DNA from: Imperialibacter sp. EC-SDR9
GTDB lineage: Bacteria; Bacteroidota; Bacteroidia; Cytophagales; Cyclobacteriaceae
Reading direction: 5' to 3'
Length of the DNA stretch: 64,000 bases
Assembly: GCF_902498805.1 (NCBI RefSeq)
Contig: NZ_LR701584.1
Span: 62,001-126,000 of the forward strand
Shown: piece after piece, positions 25,211-33,405 of the stretch
Numbering within the stretch: position 1 is the first letter of the stretch
Layout of the letters: the number at the start of each line of letters is the position of its first letter
Translations under genes and position numbers: made by a program
Notes under the pieces: model-generated
What the model saw: the letters and a program-made list of their open reading frames with translations, nothing else
Told to the model about the DNA's origin: nothing
The model's database searches: none

Positions 25211-25311
25211 TTCCAGTCTCCGGCACAGCTTCGCCTCCTCAGTCACACATCGTGACATCCGCCAACCATTTTATTTTCATGTTAGGAAGAAAAAAACTTC
25301 CTTTATTCCAC

Positions 25312-25818
25312 TCAACGAGCCTGTTGCAAATGCACAGCAGGCACTTCAGCCCGGATCACCTGACCCAGAGACTCTATATGTAATATGATCTTGTTACCTT
25401 GCCTCGCAATGCATTCTCCTTCCATGCCTTTAAAAGCACCCCAGTCTATTTTAACAGTTGATCCTTCTTCGAAATCGAAAGAAAGCTCTGACACATTGTT
25501 CGAGGCTAGCTCCTGCGTGAAAATGCCAATGGCTTCAATTTCGTTTTGCCTTACAATGGCAGGCTTGCCTTGCCAGTACACAAAGTTAATGACGCCAGGC
25601 GTTTGAAGAATAGGCAAACGTTCTTCTTCTGTAGCATTAACAAATACATAGGATCTGAACAGGGGTTCCTGCACCTTCTTTTTCCGATCACTCCACTGCT
25701 TGAGGGTAGTAACCGTTGGGCAATAGCTTCTAAAACCGTGCTTCTTGAGGGTTTCCGCCACCTTCTTCTCAGTCCTCGAGCGGGTATATAATACGTACCA
25801 ATGGATGGTTGCTGGCAT
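25312..25818 (-). CDS. upxY: UpxY-family NusG-like transcription antiterminator
   Basis: A 168-residue NusG paralogue. HWYVLYTRSRTEKKVAETL at residues 6-24 begins the NGN domain, SYCPTVTTLKQWSDRKKKVQ and PLFRSYVFVNAT continue it, and WGAFKGMEGECIARQGNK near 126-143 is the KOW-like segment. In Bacteroides, UpxY proteins bind RNA polymerase early in a capsule operon and prevent premature termination within that operon. Its place just after wza-wzc and before the long sugar gene run fits that role. A truncated tandem copy lies upstream. Confidence 0.93.
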   Translation of the reverse strand: MPATIHWYVLYTRSRTEKKVAETLKKHGFRSYCPTVTTLKQWSDRKKKVQEPLFRSYVFVNATEEERLPILQTPGVINFVYWQGKPAIVRQNEIEAIGIFTQELASNNVSELSFDFEEGSTVKIDWGAFKGMEGECIARQGNKIILHIESLGQVIRAEVPAVHLQQAR

Positions 25819-25893
25819 AATGAGTAGAAATACTACTCAAAGGTAGGAAGCCAGATGGACATGTCATATTTTTTTTAGCACAATTCGAAGGGG
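25819..25893 (-). promoter_or_regulatory. Conserved upxY leader with start-adjacent hairpin
   Basis: The 75 bases before upxY match the leader of the truncated copy at 26540-26614 with only two differences, better than the coding regions match. It contains an A8 run (T8 on the plus strand, near 25869-25876), a TACCTTTG that fits the TAnnTTTG -7 element at 25838-25845, and a hairpin GAGTAG-TATTT-CTACTC at 25822-25838 ending 3 bases before the ATG. It may be a promoter, an UpxY/RNA polymerase recruitment site, or a translational control element. Confidence 0.65.
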
Positions 25894-25930
25894 GTGGGAG
25901 GATTTTTGATCTGGGGGGAGAAGATAGCAG

Positions 25931-25954
25931 ATTCAGACATTCAGACATTCAGAG
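25931..25954 (+). repeat. Short ATTCAGAC repeat, three copies
   Basis: Three adjacent 8-base units (ATTCAGAC, ATTCAGAC, ATTCAGAG) lie between the two upxY copies. The same unit forms the six-copy array at 30401 upstream of wza, and variants occur in clusters A-D, so it belongs to the same repeat family. Confidence 0.85.
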
Positions 25955-26539
25955 AGGAGATGGGAGGCGGGGCTTGATCATCCTACCTACGAGCCCTGAA
26001 GGGGCGATAGATCTATGCGTTGGGTGAAGCCCTGCGCACTCATCCGGAGGTGGAATCAGATCCATCTTTTCTCCTAATGGGACTATGTCGGTGAAAAAAA
26101 AGCCGATCATAAATCTTTCAGTGTCCTCTGCGAGAGACACCAAAAGGATTGAAAAAGCACCCCAATCCACTTTCACTTTTGCCCCGTCTTCAAAGGTGAA
26201 ATTCAGTTCTGATACCTCGTGGTTGCTCACTTCCTGCGTAAAAATTCCAATCGCCTCGATTTCGTTCTGTTTGACTATAGCGGGCTTGCCCAACCAATAC
26301 ACAAAATTAATCACACCGGGCGTCTGAAGGATGAGCACCCTTTCCTCTTCAGTGGCCTGGATAAAAACATAGGATCTGAACAAGGGTTCTTGTACTTTCT
26401 TTTTCCGATCGCTCCACTGCTTGAGGGTGGTGACGGTGGGGCAGTAGCTTCGGAAGCCATGCTTCTTAAGTGATTCCGCCACTTTCTTCTCAGCCCTCGA
26501 ACGGGTATATAATACGTACCAATGACTGGTTGCCGGCAT
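25949..26539 (-). pseudogene. Truncated tandem upxY copy
   Basis: Residues 1-129 match the intact UpxY next door with about 20 substitutions, then homology stops abruptly at WGAF and the frame runs on for 67 unrelated residues through repeat sequence (SILLVSLAEDTERF and onward). The NGN domain is complete but the KOW-like segment is lost. The junction, near base 26152, coincides with a copy of hairpin element H1. A protein of 196 residues could still be made; whether a bare NGN domain competes with or replaces UpxY is unknown. It is the first upxY copy after wzc. Confidence 0.8.
26114..26149 (+). repeat. Hairpin repeat element H1, third copy
   Basis: Nearly identical to the full copy at 24329-24370 across the central hairpin (CAGTGTCCTCTGCGAGAGAC), with less of the outer arms. 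It abuts the breakpoint of the truncated upxY gene, so either the element inserted there or a recombination between H1 copies removed the gene's 3' end. Downstream on the same strand (26000-26070) is further repeat-like sequence, including GAGCCCTGAAGGGGC. Confidence 0.85.
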
Positions 26540-26614
26540 AATGAGTAGAAATACTACTCAAAGGTAGGAAGCTGGATGGACATGTCATATTTTTTTTAGC
26601 ACAATTCGAAGGGG
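26540..26614 (-). promoter_or_regulatory. Conserved leader of the truncated upxY copy
   Basis: A duplicate of the 25819-25893 leader with two base changes. It keeps the A8 run, the TACCTTTG motif and the GAGTAG-TATTT-CTACTC hairpin just before the ATG. Retention of the leader beside a broken gene suggests a recent duplication or selection on the leader itself. Confidence 0.6.
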
Positions 26615-26898
26615 AATAGCAATTTGAGGTTGCTGGTTTGGAATCGGAGAGGTTAGAGGAGTGGCCATGGCTGCACCGACATCTGCATGCAGGCTCCAAG
26701 CCAGGGCACCCCTTAGCCGGGCACCCCCAATGGAATCCCGACTGAGTGGCATAACATGAGTGGTATAACAATGGAATGGCGTCGAAATGACCCTATTAAA
26801 ATAGCGGGGTTGCGATCGCTATACGCTTCTAAGAAAGTCATTTTCCATTTCGGTGTCTGGCGGCTCTTTCTGCTATGGTGTAGGTCTTGCCAACACGA
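26615..26898 (-). other. Repeat-bearing intergenic stretch between wzc and upxY copies
   Basis: These 284 bases contain no supported gene. They hold a direct repeat GGGCACCCC at about 26697 and 26719, a text GGCCATGGCTGCACCGACAT near 26663 related to two sites near 24274 and 24421, and GTGTCTGGCGGCT near 26852 related to H2. It appears to be an accumulation of REP-like pieces. Confidence 0.5.
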
Positions 26899-29256
26899 TT
26901 AATCTATGTAATATCCGCTACCTGAAGCTTTTTTGCCTCCATAGTAATTACCGTAGCCATATCCATATCCATAAATTGAATGCCATTTTGGTTTCTTAAA
27001 ATCAACACCGTTCAGAACAATTCCAATATTATTGATTAGACCTTTGTTATGGATGTCATTTATATAATCAATGGCGTGGCGGGGAGTGACATCCTGTCTT
27101 ATGATAAATAATGCCACATCGGCATGTCGACTTATCTCGATAGGATCCGACACGAGACCTACTGGCGGGGTATCTATCACAATATAGTCATAGTGCTCCC
27201 TGAACCATCTCATTGCATCATCGAACTCGTGTCCCATCAGCAGTTCATTCGGGTTGGGGGGAATTGGTCCTGCCGCAATCAAATCCAAGCCCTTTATACC
27301 CGTTGATTGAATTACGTCTTTATATTTTTTGTCACCGATGAGGAGATGGCTCATCCCCTGGTCATTTGAAATTCCAAAAGAGTCAAAAATTTTCGGCTTA
27401 CGAAGATCTAAGCCTAATAATAGAACTTTTTGTCCCATTTTGGCAAGCATTATGGCAGTGTTCATAGTTAGAAAGGATTTACCCTCTCCTGACAGAAACG
27501 AAGTAACCATCACTACCTTATGATCCTTTCGCTCTAAAAATTTCATCGAAGCTCGCATTTTCCTAAAGCTTTCGGCCACCTGTGATCGGGGATACTTTTC
27601 CATCACCAACTCCGTCTCATACCTGCTCAGCGCAATTGAAGCCAGAACTGGCAATTTTGTACTCTTCGTGATTTCATGAACAGACTGAATGCTAATCGAA
27701 AAGAAATCCTTGATAACGATCAATATGATTGGTAAAAGCAAACCTAAACTAAATCCAATTGCATAATTCCTTAAGGGAGTTGGAAACGTCTGTCCTCTTA
27801 ACATTGGCGGATCTACGACTTTGGCATTTGGTACATTAGAAGCCTTCGCTATGCCTGCCTCCGCTTTTTTTTCCTGGAGGTAAATAAACAAATTTTCACT
27901 CAACGAGAACCTTCGTTGAATGTTCACAAGTGTTCTTTCGGTAAGTGGTAATTTATTGACCAACCTCTCTGATTCTTTAATCCTCGAAGTAAGATCAGCA
28001 ACAAGAATTTCGCTACTTCCTTTTAGGTTCTGTACATTCTCAACTATCGATAAAATTACTTTTCGGGTCTGATTCTTTAAAGACAACACTTGAGGGTTGG
28101 CATCGGTTGCTCCCATTTCAACCTGAAGTAATTGTGAACTCAATTCAGCCAGGTTTTGTGTCAACGCTTCCAATAGCGGCGAATCTATTCCCGCAGTAGA
28201 TGGGCTAATAATACCGTGGGGCTGCGTTTCTTGCTTAAGGTAAGCTACTATATAGTTATAATACTCAATCCGAAATCTCTCTTCAGCCCTTTTATTTTCA
28301 AGCTCTTCAAGTTTTTGTAATGCGGCAAGTCCTTCCTGGCTAATGTCAACTACTCGATTGTCTGTTCTAAATGTTTGTAACCGGCGCTCTATCAATAGTA
28401 AAGAATCTTCTATACTTGCCAACTGTCCGTCTATAAATTCGACGGTTCGAGTTGCCGTCTCATTTTTTTCCTCCAGCTCACGTTGAATGTATATATTTAT
28501 CAAACTATTGATAAATTGAACCCCTTTTGACGGCAACTCCGTTTGCATGCTAATTGCCAAAATGCTTGCCTCTTTGTTAACATCAGAGATTCGAATCCTA
28601 CCTCGGTAAGACCTTGCCAACCCCCAACTATTAAAAAGTACAAATTGGTAAGAATCAACCCCAGCTAAATCTATTTGCCTCTCTTCCACCCTGAAAGAGA
28701 GTCCATTGAATTCGATTACCGCAGGAAACTGATATCTTTGACGAGCGAGTCCAAGTTCTTCAGAAAACAACACAAAGCCTCCATCTTTTTGCATCTCAAC
28801 ACTGAAAACCAAATTTCGCTCAGGTCTTGCTTCACCTATAAAACTTACTTTAAACGGCATTTTTTCAGGTTCAATTTCTCTTTGTTTTATCCTGCCAATA
28901 CCGTAATACGCTATATCGAAATTGAGCGATTCGATTGCTCGTTTGAGAAGTGAATAAGAACCTAATAACTCAATTTCATTTTGCTTTGTGGAATTCCCCT
29001 GAAAAAATTGAAGCTCCTGTAAAAGTTCTGGGTTAATAGACTTTTTATCTTCCTTTATCAAGATTGTTCCTGCGACCTCAAACCTGGGAGTTGAATACCT
29101 GTGAAAAAGAAATACTACTCCAACGCAAATTATTACAGACAGAAAAATTAATTGCCAATAATCCAGGATTTTGTACACCCAATCTTTCACGTCTAAATTT
29201 TCCTCTTCAACATAAGCAGGAACTGCGGGCATCTTATTAACTCCCTGTGCGTCCAT
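26899..29256 (-). CDS. wzc: Wzc-type chain-length regulator and tyrosine autokinase
   Basis: A 785-residue inner-membrane protein. A Wzz domain starts after about residue 25 with a first membrane segment (LIFLSVIICVGVVFLF), a long periplasmic coiled-coil region spans about 260-490, and a second membrane segment lies near 505-525. The cytoplasmic BY-kinase has Walker A VTSFLSGEGKSFLTMN near 585, Walker A' LLLGLDLRKPKI near 610 and Walker B DYIVIDTPPVG near 690. The tail YGYGYGNYYGGKKASGSGYY is Tyr-rich, as needed for autophosphorylation. It works with Wza in Wzy-dependent export. Gap to wza is 6 bases. Confidence 0.95.
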   Translation of the reverse strand: MDAQGVNKMPAVPAYVEEENLDVKDWVYKILDYWQLIFLSVIICVGVVFLFHRYSTPRFEVAGTILIKEDKKSINPELLQELQFFQGNSTKQNEIELLGSYSLLKRAIESLNFDIAYYGIGRIKQREIEPEKMPFKVSFIGEARPERNLVFSVEMQKDGGFVLFSEELGLARQRYQFPAVIEFNGLSFRVEERQIDLAGVDSYQFVLFNSWGLARSYRGRIRISDVNKEASILAISMQTELPSKGVQFINSLINIYIQRELEEKNETATRTVEFIDGQLASIEDSLLLIERRLQTFRTDNRVVDISQEGLAALQKLEELENKRAEERFRIEYYNYIVAYLKQETQPHGIISPSTAGIDSPLLEALTQNLAELSSQLLQVEMGATDANPQVLSLKNQTRKVILSIVENVQNLKGSSEILVADLTSRIKESERLVNKLPLTERTLVNIQRRFSLSENLFIYLQEKKAEAGIAKASNVPNAKVVDPPMLRGQTFPTPLRNYAIGFSLGLLLPIILIVIKDFFSISIQSVHEITKSTKLPVLASIALSRYETELVMEKYPRSQVAESFRKMRASMKFLERKDHKVVMVTSFLSGEGKSFLTMNTAIMLAKMGQKVLLLGLDLRKPKIFDSFGISNDQGMSHLLIGDKKYKDVIQSTGIKGLDLIAAGPIPPNPNELLMGHEFDDAMRWFREHYDYIVIDTPPVGLVSDPIEISRHADVALFIIRQDVTPRHAIDYINDIHNKGLINNIGIVLNGVDFKKPKWHSIYGYGYGYGNYYGGKKASGSGYYID

Positions 29257-29262
29257 GAATGA

Positions 29263-30099
29263 TTATTTGGTAAAAAAGTTAAGGATCAAAAAAACGGCGG
29301 TAATAGTGGCAGCCACAGCACTGATGGTTTGGAAAGTAGTAATGCCTGTTCCGAGCTCTCGTACCTTTAGGGGCGCCACATACAATTGGTCGCCAGGCTG
29401 GATATAATAAAACTCAGAGTTAATCAGGTCACGATTCGTCAAGTCTATTTTGTGGATGCGCTGCCCTTCAGGGTACTGGCGGATAAGCAATGCTTCTTTT
29501 CTGTTGGCCTCTATCTGCAGGTCACCAGCTGAGGCAATGGCTTCATAAATGGTCAGCCTGTTTTGAAGCACACCGTACCTCCCCGGTGCCCTGAACTCAC
29601 CCAGCGCAGTGAACCTTATGCCACCAAGCTTCACCGATATGTAAGGATCTTTGATGTATACCTGAGCCGATTCTTCCACCACTCTTCTTACCTCTGCCAG
29701 GGTTTTCCCGGCGACTGAAATTCTTCCGATCACAGGTACCTCAATCATCCCATTGGCATCAACATTAAAGCCCGTGAGGTAGAAAATGTCAGAAGCGTTG
29801 TTGATTAGCTGGCCAGCAGCTTGTGTAGCCATACCACCTATGTTGAACATATCATCAGTTGTTCCATCCAGGCTTTTGATTTTTATGTCCAGGTTATCTC
29901 CCGGCTGCACCACATAAGTTTTGTAGGGGAAGCTTAGGAGGCTGTCGTTGGGAACCGTTGGGGACTCTTCATTGGCTTCCTGCATGTACACTACCTTCTT
30001 ATTGGAAATGCATGCGCTAAGGGCTGCACTGAGTAAAAAAAATACGATTATATTGAAAAACTGCCCAGTCGAGGACTTCCTGACACCAAATGTTAGCAT
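29263..30099 (-). CDS. wza: Wza-type outer-membrane polysaccharide export lipoprotein
   Basis: A 278-residue lipoprotein: signal peptide FFNIIVFFLLSAALSAC with the lipidated Cys at residue 30. YVVQPGDNLDIKIKSLDG near 61-78 begins the polysaccharide export domain, and FRAPGRYGVLQNRLTIYEAI near 170-190 starts the SLBB domain, followed by YIQPGDQLYVAPLK. A C-terminal hydrophobic segment (ISAVAATITAVFLILNFF) ends the protein. It is the first gene of the locus in the direction of transcription. Confidence 0.95.
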   Translation of the reverse strand: MLTFGVRKSSTGQFFNIIVFFLLSAALSACISNKKVVYMQEANEESPTVPNDSLLSFPYKTYVVQPGDNLDIKIKSLDGTTDDMFNIGGMATQAAGQLINNASDIFYLTGFNVDANGMIEVPVIGRISVAGKTLAEVRRVVEESAQVYIKDPYISVKLGGIRFTALGEFRAPGRYGVLQNRLTIYEAIASAGDLQIEANRKEALLIRQYPEGQRIHKIDLTNRDLINSEFYYIQPGDQLYVAPLKVRELGTGITTFQTISAVAATITAVFLILNFFTK

Positions 30100-30287
30100 T
30101 ATACCGGAATGAATTACATGTTTTTACCGTCTGCAACCAAAAATGAACTGTCGTTGATCCTTTTGCACCAGTGGCGTATGACAAAGGAAGGCCCGTTTCA
30201 CTCCCAGGTTCGAAGTTGCAAACTTACAATTAAAATCAAAATTTACCCACTTGACGGCGTCATTAAGGGAGTCTACACAAATGCTCA

Positions 30288-30316
30288 CAAAGGTATAGTT
30301 GGCAATATGCATCAAA
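30288..30316 (-). promoter_or_regulatory. Candidate promoter of the polysaccharide operon
   Basis: On the minus strand TTTG (30316-30313) and TACCTTTG (30295-30288) are 17 bases apart, matching the Bacteroidota TTG/TAnnTTTG promoter pattern. Transcription would start near 30281, giving a 5' leader of about 180 bases before wza. A second TAAGTTTG at 30226-30219 lacks a partner at the right spacing. No other gene lies between 30100 and 30512; the rest of this gap holds the ATTCAGAC array and nothing else I can name. Confidence 0.5.
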
Positions 30317-30400
30317 TTTCGGCTTAGACGCAACAATGAAAGGCAAAAAAGTGCAAGTTGGTTTGAGAAAAATGCAAAAAAAGACTTTCCTTCGGAGGAG

Positions 30401-30450
30401 ACATTCAGACATTCAGACATTCAGACATTCAGACATTCAGACATTCAGAC
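30401..30450 (+). repeat. Tandem array of six 8-base units ACATTCAG
   Basis: Six exact copies of ACATTCAG (equivalently ATTCAGAC) run from 30401 to 30448, flanked by GGAGAC on both sides. The array is about 85 bases upstream of the -33 element of the candidate wza promoter and about 63 bases beyond the stop of the mannonate-dehydratase-like gene. Exact tandem copies of 8 bases are prone to slippage; copy number could vary between strains. Confidence 0.95.
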
Positions 30451-30512
30451 AGGAGACGGAAGAGTGGAGACAGGTGTTGGTTCTTAGTCGGCAAGACGAA
30501 ATCTCCTGAAGA

Positions 30513-31676
30513 TTATGCTTCGCTACCAATCACATCAATCAATGCCTTAATATAACCAAAAGCAAAAGCATGGCCCTGAAGGCCACTGGCGGGGTCATCG
30601 TGGTGCGGGATGTGATCCGGCATCACCATGCCGTCGTAGCCGACATTTCGCAATTCCCGGATGATCTCAGCAAAATTCATATCGCCGTTGTCGGGGTATA
30701 CTTCCTGAAAATTATTCCAGCCTCCTTTGATGTTTCGCAAGTGAATATTGAAAATCTGCTTCCTCTCTCCTACCCAGCGGATAATAGGTAAAATCTCTGT
30801 TCTCGGATCTTTCAATCCTTCAGCCGTCGACCCGAGGCACAAGTTAAATCCGTGTGAGGGGCTGTCGTATAGTTGCGCAAATTTCTTGATCCCTTCAAAC
30901 ACATCGGGGCTGTTCCATCTTGTTATCCCTCTGAATCCCACGGGCGCTGGAGGGTCGGCGATGTGGTTGGCCAGGCGCACGTTGTATTCCTCGGCCACTG
31001 GCAGCACACGGTCGAGGAAGTAGGTAATCCGCTCATACATGGTATCAATCGAAACATCTCCTGCAACAGTTTTTGGTTTGTCTTGCTTCAGGGCCTCTTC
31101 GTAGTTCCATGTGCTGTAAGAGGCATTACCTCTGGTCGGATCAATTGTTCGCCCGGTTCTCAAAATTTCCAGAATGATGGTATTGTAGTTCAACGTACGA
31201 ACATCTGTTTTACCTGCCACCGAAATCATTTGCTGGATCATCTCGATTTCCCTGTCTCTCGCCGGACTTTTCCCCAGCATAATATTAGGCGTTGAAATCT
31301 TGTCAATACCAGCTGAAGAAAGGGGTAGGTGATAGGCGTCGAGACTTATCCCGTATTTTTCGCAGGCTTCCTTTTTAGCCCGAGAGTCATCCAAATCCCA
31401 TCCAACTCCTTCAATCAACTTCGGCGAGCCTCCATCCATGTGATACACGCCGTGCCGGGCCAGATACTCAAGGTTTTCTTTCCCCGTGCCCCCGTGCTGG
31501 CAGCCGACGTGCATGCGCATGGGCCTAGCTTTTGGGGTTGATGTAGTTTCCTCTTTGCCATCGGCTGGCTCACATCCGGTCATTACCGAACCCAACGATC
31601 CAGCCACAGCTGAAGCTCCAAGAGAGGATTTGATAAGGGAAGAAATGGCCTTTCTTCGGTTAATATTCTGTGTCAT
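30513..31676 (-). CDS. Mannonate dehydratase-like TIM-barrel protein with Tat/lipoprotein leader
   Basis: A 387-residue protein with UxuA-type motifs in the second half: NLCLGSTAEGL near 278, FNIHLRNIKGGWNNFQEVYP near 309-328, GDMNFAEIIRELRNVGYDG and MPDHIPHHDDP near 352-362, ending GYIKALIDVI. UxuA converts D-mannonate to 2-keto-3-deoxygluconate. The N-terminus NRRKAISSLIKSSLG is Tat-like and is followed by a possible lipobox VMTGC, which is unusual for this cytoplasmic enzyme. It lies 26 bases after a GntP permease gene. Substrate could differ from mannonate. Confidence 0.8.
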   Translation of the reverse strand: MTQNINRRKAISSLIKSSLGASAVAGSLGSVMTGCEPADGKEETTSTPKARPMRMHVGCQHGGTGKENLEYLARHGVYHMDGGSPKLIEGVGWDLDDSRAKKEACEKYGISLDAYHLPLSSAGIDKISTPNIMLGKSPARDREIEMIQQMISVAGKTDVRTLNYNTIILEILRTGRTIDPTRGNASYSTWNYEEALKQDKPKTVAGDVSIDTMYERITYFLDRVLPVAEEYNVRLANHIADPPAPVGFRGITRWNSPDVFEGIKKFAQLYDSPSHGFNLCLGSTAEGLKDPRTEILPIIRWVGERKQIFNIHLRNIKGGWNNFQEVYPDNGDMNFAEIIRELRNVGYDGMVMPDHIPHHDDPASGLQGHAFAFGYIKALIDVIGSEA

Positions 31677-31702
31677 ATACTTCGACGTTTCTGATATATC
31701 AA

Positions 31703-33151
31703 TTAGATAAGGGGGAAAATACTGGCAGCAATAAGAATGACGATTAACCCGACCAGTCCCATGATGGTAAGCAAGGGAGAAAAAGTTTTGAGTGCTTCCT
31801 GTTCGGTAAGGTTACTCATTTTACACACAATCCAGAAGCCGCTGTCATTCATCCAGGGAATGAGTTTCGAGCCGCAGGCAATGGCAAGGCCGAGATACAG
31901 TTGATGATATTCCAGAGTACCTGCGTTTGCCATACCTGCCAGTATGCCCGAGGCAGTAATCATTGCTACTGTCGCCGACCCTTGAGCGGTTCGGACAATA
32001 GCCGTTATAAAAAAGGCCAGTGGTATCAACGCCATTTGGTAGTCTTTGGTGAGCTCCGCTAGTCGCAGACTGATGCCTGTTTGCTGCAGCATCCCTCCGA
32101 AAGCACCACCGGCTGAGGTAATAAGTATGATCACGCCCGCACTCATCAATGCGGTTTGAACTGAGGCAGTTAGTCCTTTTTTGTCGCCTTTTTTCTGCAC
32201 AGCAAGCAACCAAATGGAAGACAGAGCCCCCAGGGACAATGCTACATTTTTCTCTCCAATAAAATCCAGCACACTAGTCAACCAGGACGATGAAGCTTTA
32301 CTCACATCGACAAAAGAGCCGATCAGGGCATTTACGCTTATCAACACGATAGGAATAACTATCGGCAGCAAGGAAAACCACAGCGCAGGAAGCTCCCGCT
32401 CGTCTTTCTCAGACAGTGTCTTGATCTCATCCAGCGGAGCATCCACAGCATCACGCAGCGGAATTGGCCACTTGCGATTGGCCCAAACGGCATAAAGGTA
32501 ACCGGCGCTGATGGTCACCAGCCCAACAAGGAAGCCTCCCATCATCATCATGCCAATGGGTATGTTCATTTCGGTGACTAAGAACAGGGGGCCCGGCGTC
32601 GGTGGAACTAACGAGTTGGCCATGGCGGCTCCAGCAGCGATGCACAAGATCAGCAGCCCATAATTTTTTCCCACCCGCATCGCCATTGCTTTGGCCAGCG
32701 GCACCATGAGATAAAAAACAGTATCAAAAAATACAGGAATGCCAATAAAAAAACTGCTGCCCAGAAATGTCATGGGTGCATATTTGTCGCCAGTGATTTT
32801 CAGTGTTGACCGCACAATTTTTTCGGCAGCGCCACTCTCCAGCATGGTTTTGCCTATGATAGAGGCCATGGCGATCAGTATCCCGATTTTACCACAGGTA
32901 TTTCCAAATTCTGTAGCGATGCGGATACCTTCGCTTTGGTCGGCCAAGCGTTGGGCTGCAGCTTCGGAAACACCTTTTCCTGTTTGATAAAGAAGGATAG
33001 CCGCTTCGGGAGTGATAAGTGCTACAACAAAGGCTCCGAGCAGTAGCGCCAGAAACGCATGGAGCCGGAATCCTATGATACTGACAAAGACGACGAGAAT
33101 GCCAATAGCTAAAATAAACAGAGGATCTTCTGTAAAATACTGTATGTTCAA
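31703..33151 (-). CDS. GntP-family gluconate/hexuronate permease
   Basis: A 482-residue inner-membrane transporter with about 12-14 hydrophobic segments. GntP-family stretches include FGNTCGKIGILIAMASIIGKTMLESGAA near residues 82-109, LVPPTPGPLFL near 186-196 and ITSAGGAFGGMLQQTGI. It imports sugar acids such as gluconate by proton symport. Pairing with the mannonate-dehydratase-like gene suggests a hexuronic or aldonic acid substrate. Confidence 0.92.
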   Translation of the reverse strand: MNIQYFTEDPLFILAIGILVVFVSIIGFRLHAFLALLLGAFVVALITPEAAILLYQTGKGVSEAAAQRLADQSEGIRIATEFGNTCGKIGILIAMASIIGKTMLESGAAEKIVRSTLKITGDKYAPMTFLGSSFFIGIPVFFDTVFYLMVPLAKAMAMRVGKNYGLLILCIAAGAAMANSLVPPTPGPLFLVTEMNIPIGMMMMGGFLVGLVTISAGYLYAVWANRKWPIPLRDAVDAPLDEIKTLSEKDERELPALWFSLLPIVIPIVLISVNALIGSFVDVSKASSSWLTSVLDFIGEKNVALSLGALSSIWLLAVQKKGDKKGLTASVQTALMSAGVIILITSAGGAFGGMLQQTGISLRLAELTKDYQMALIPLAFFITAIVRTAQGSATVAMITASGILAGMANAGTLEYHQLYLGLAIACGSKLIPWMNDSGFWIVCKMSNLTEQEALKTFSPLLTIMGLVGLIVILIAASIFPLI

Positions 33152-33405
33152 AGCAGGTAGTTTAGGCGCTTCACTTAAATGCGTAGCTTAATATCTCCTT
33201 TTTATGGGACAGGTTCACAAAAGTGAATACAAAAATTATGTATTTACCCTGATTGTCAGGCTGAATGGTATGCGGTCACTCCCAGACTGAACATGGCGGT
33301 TATCCTCGGGGACTTTGAAATTTTCCTGCCGTTTAAGGCAAACTACTGGCTTCCTCGTCTAAAATAATATAAACTTATACTTTCAAATATATACTCCTGT
33401 TTAAT

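Noticed and set aside
24291-26149. Insertion sequence or transposon
   Set aside because: Repeats are short hairpins without a transposase, long terminal repeats or target duplications that I can see.
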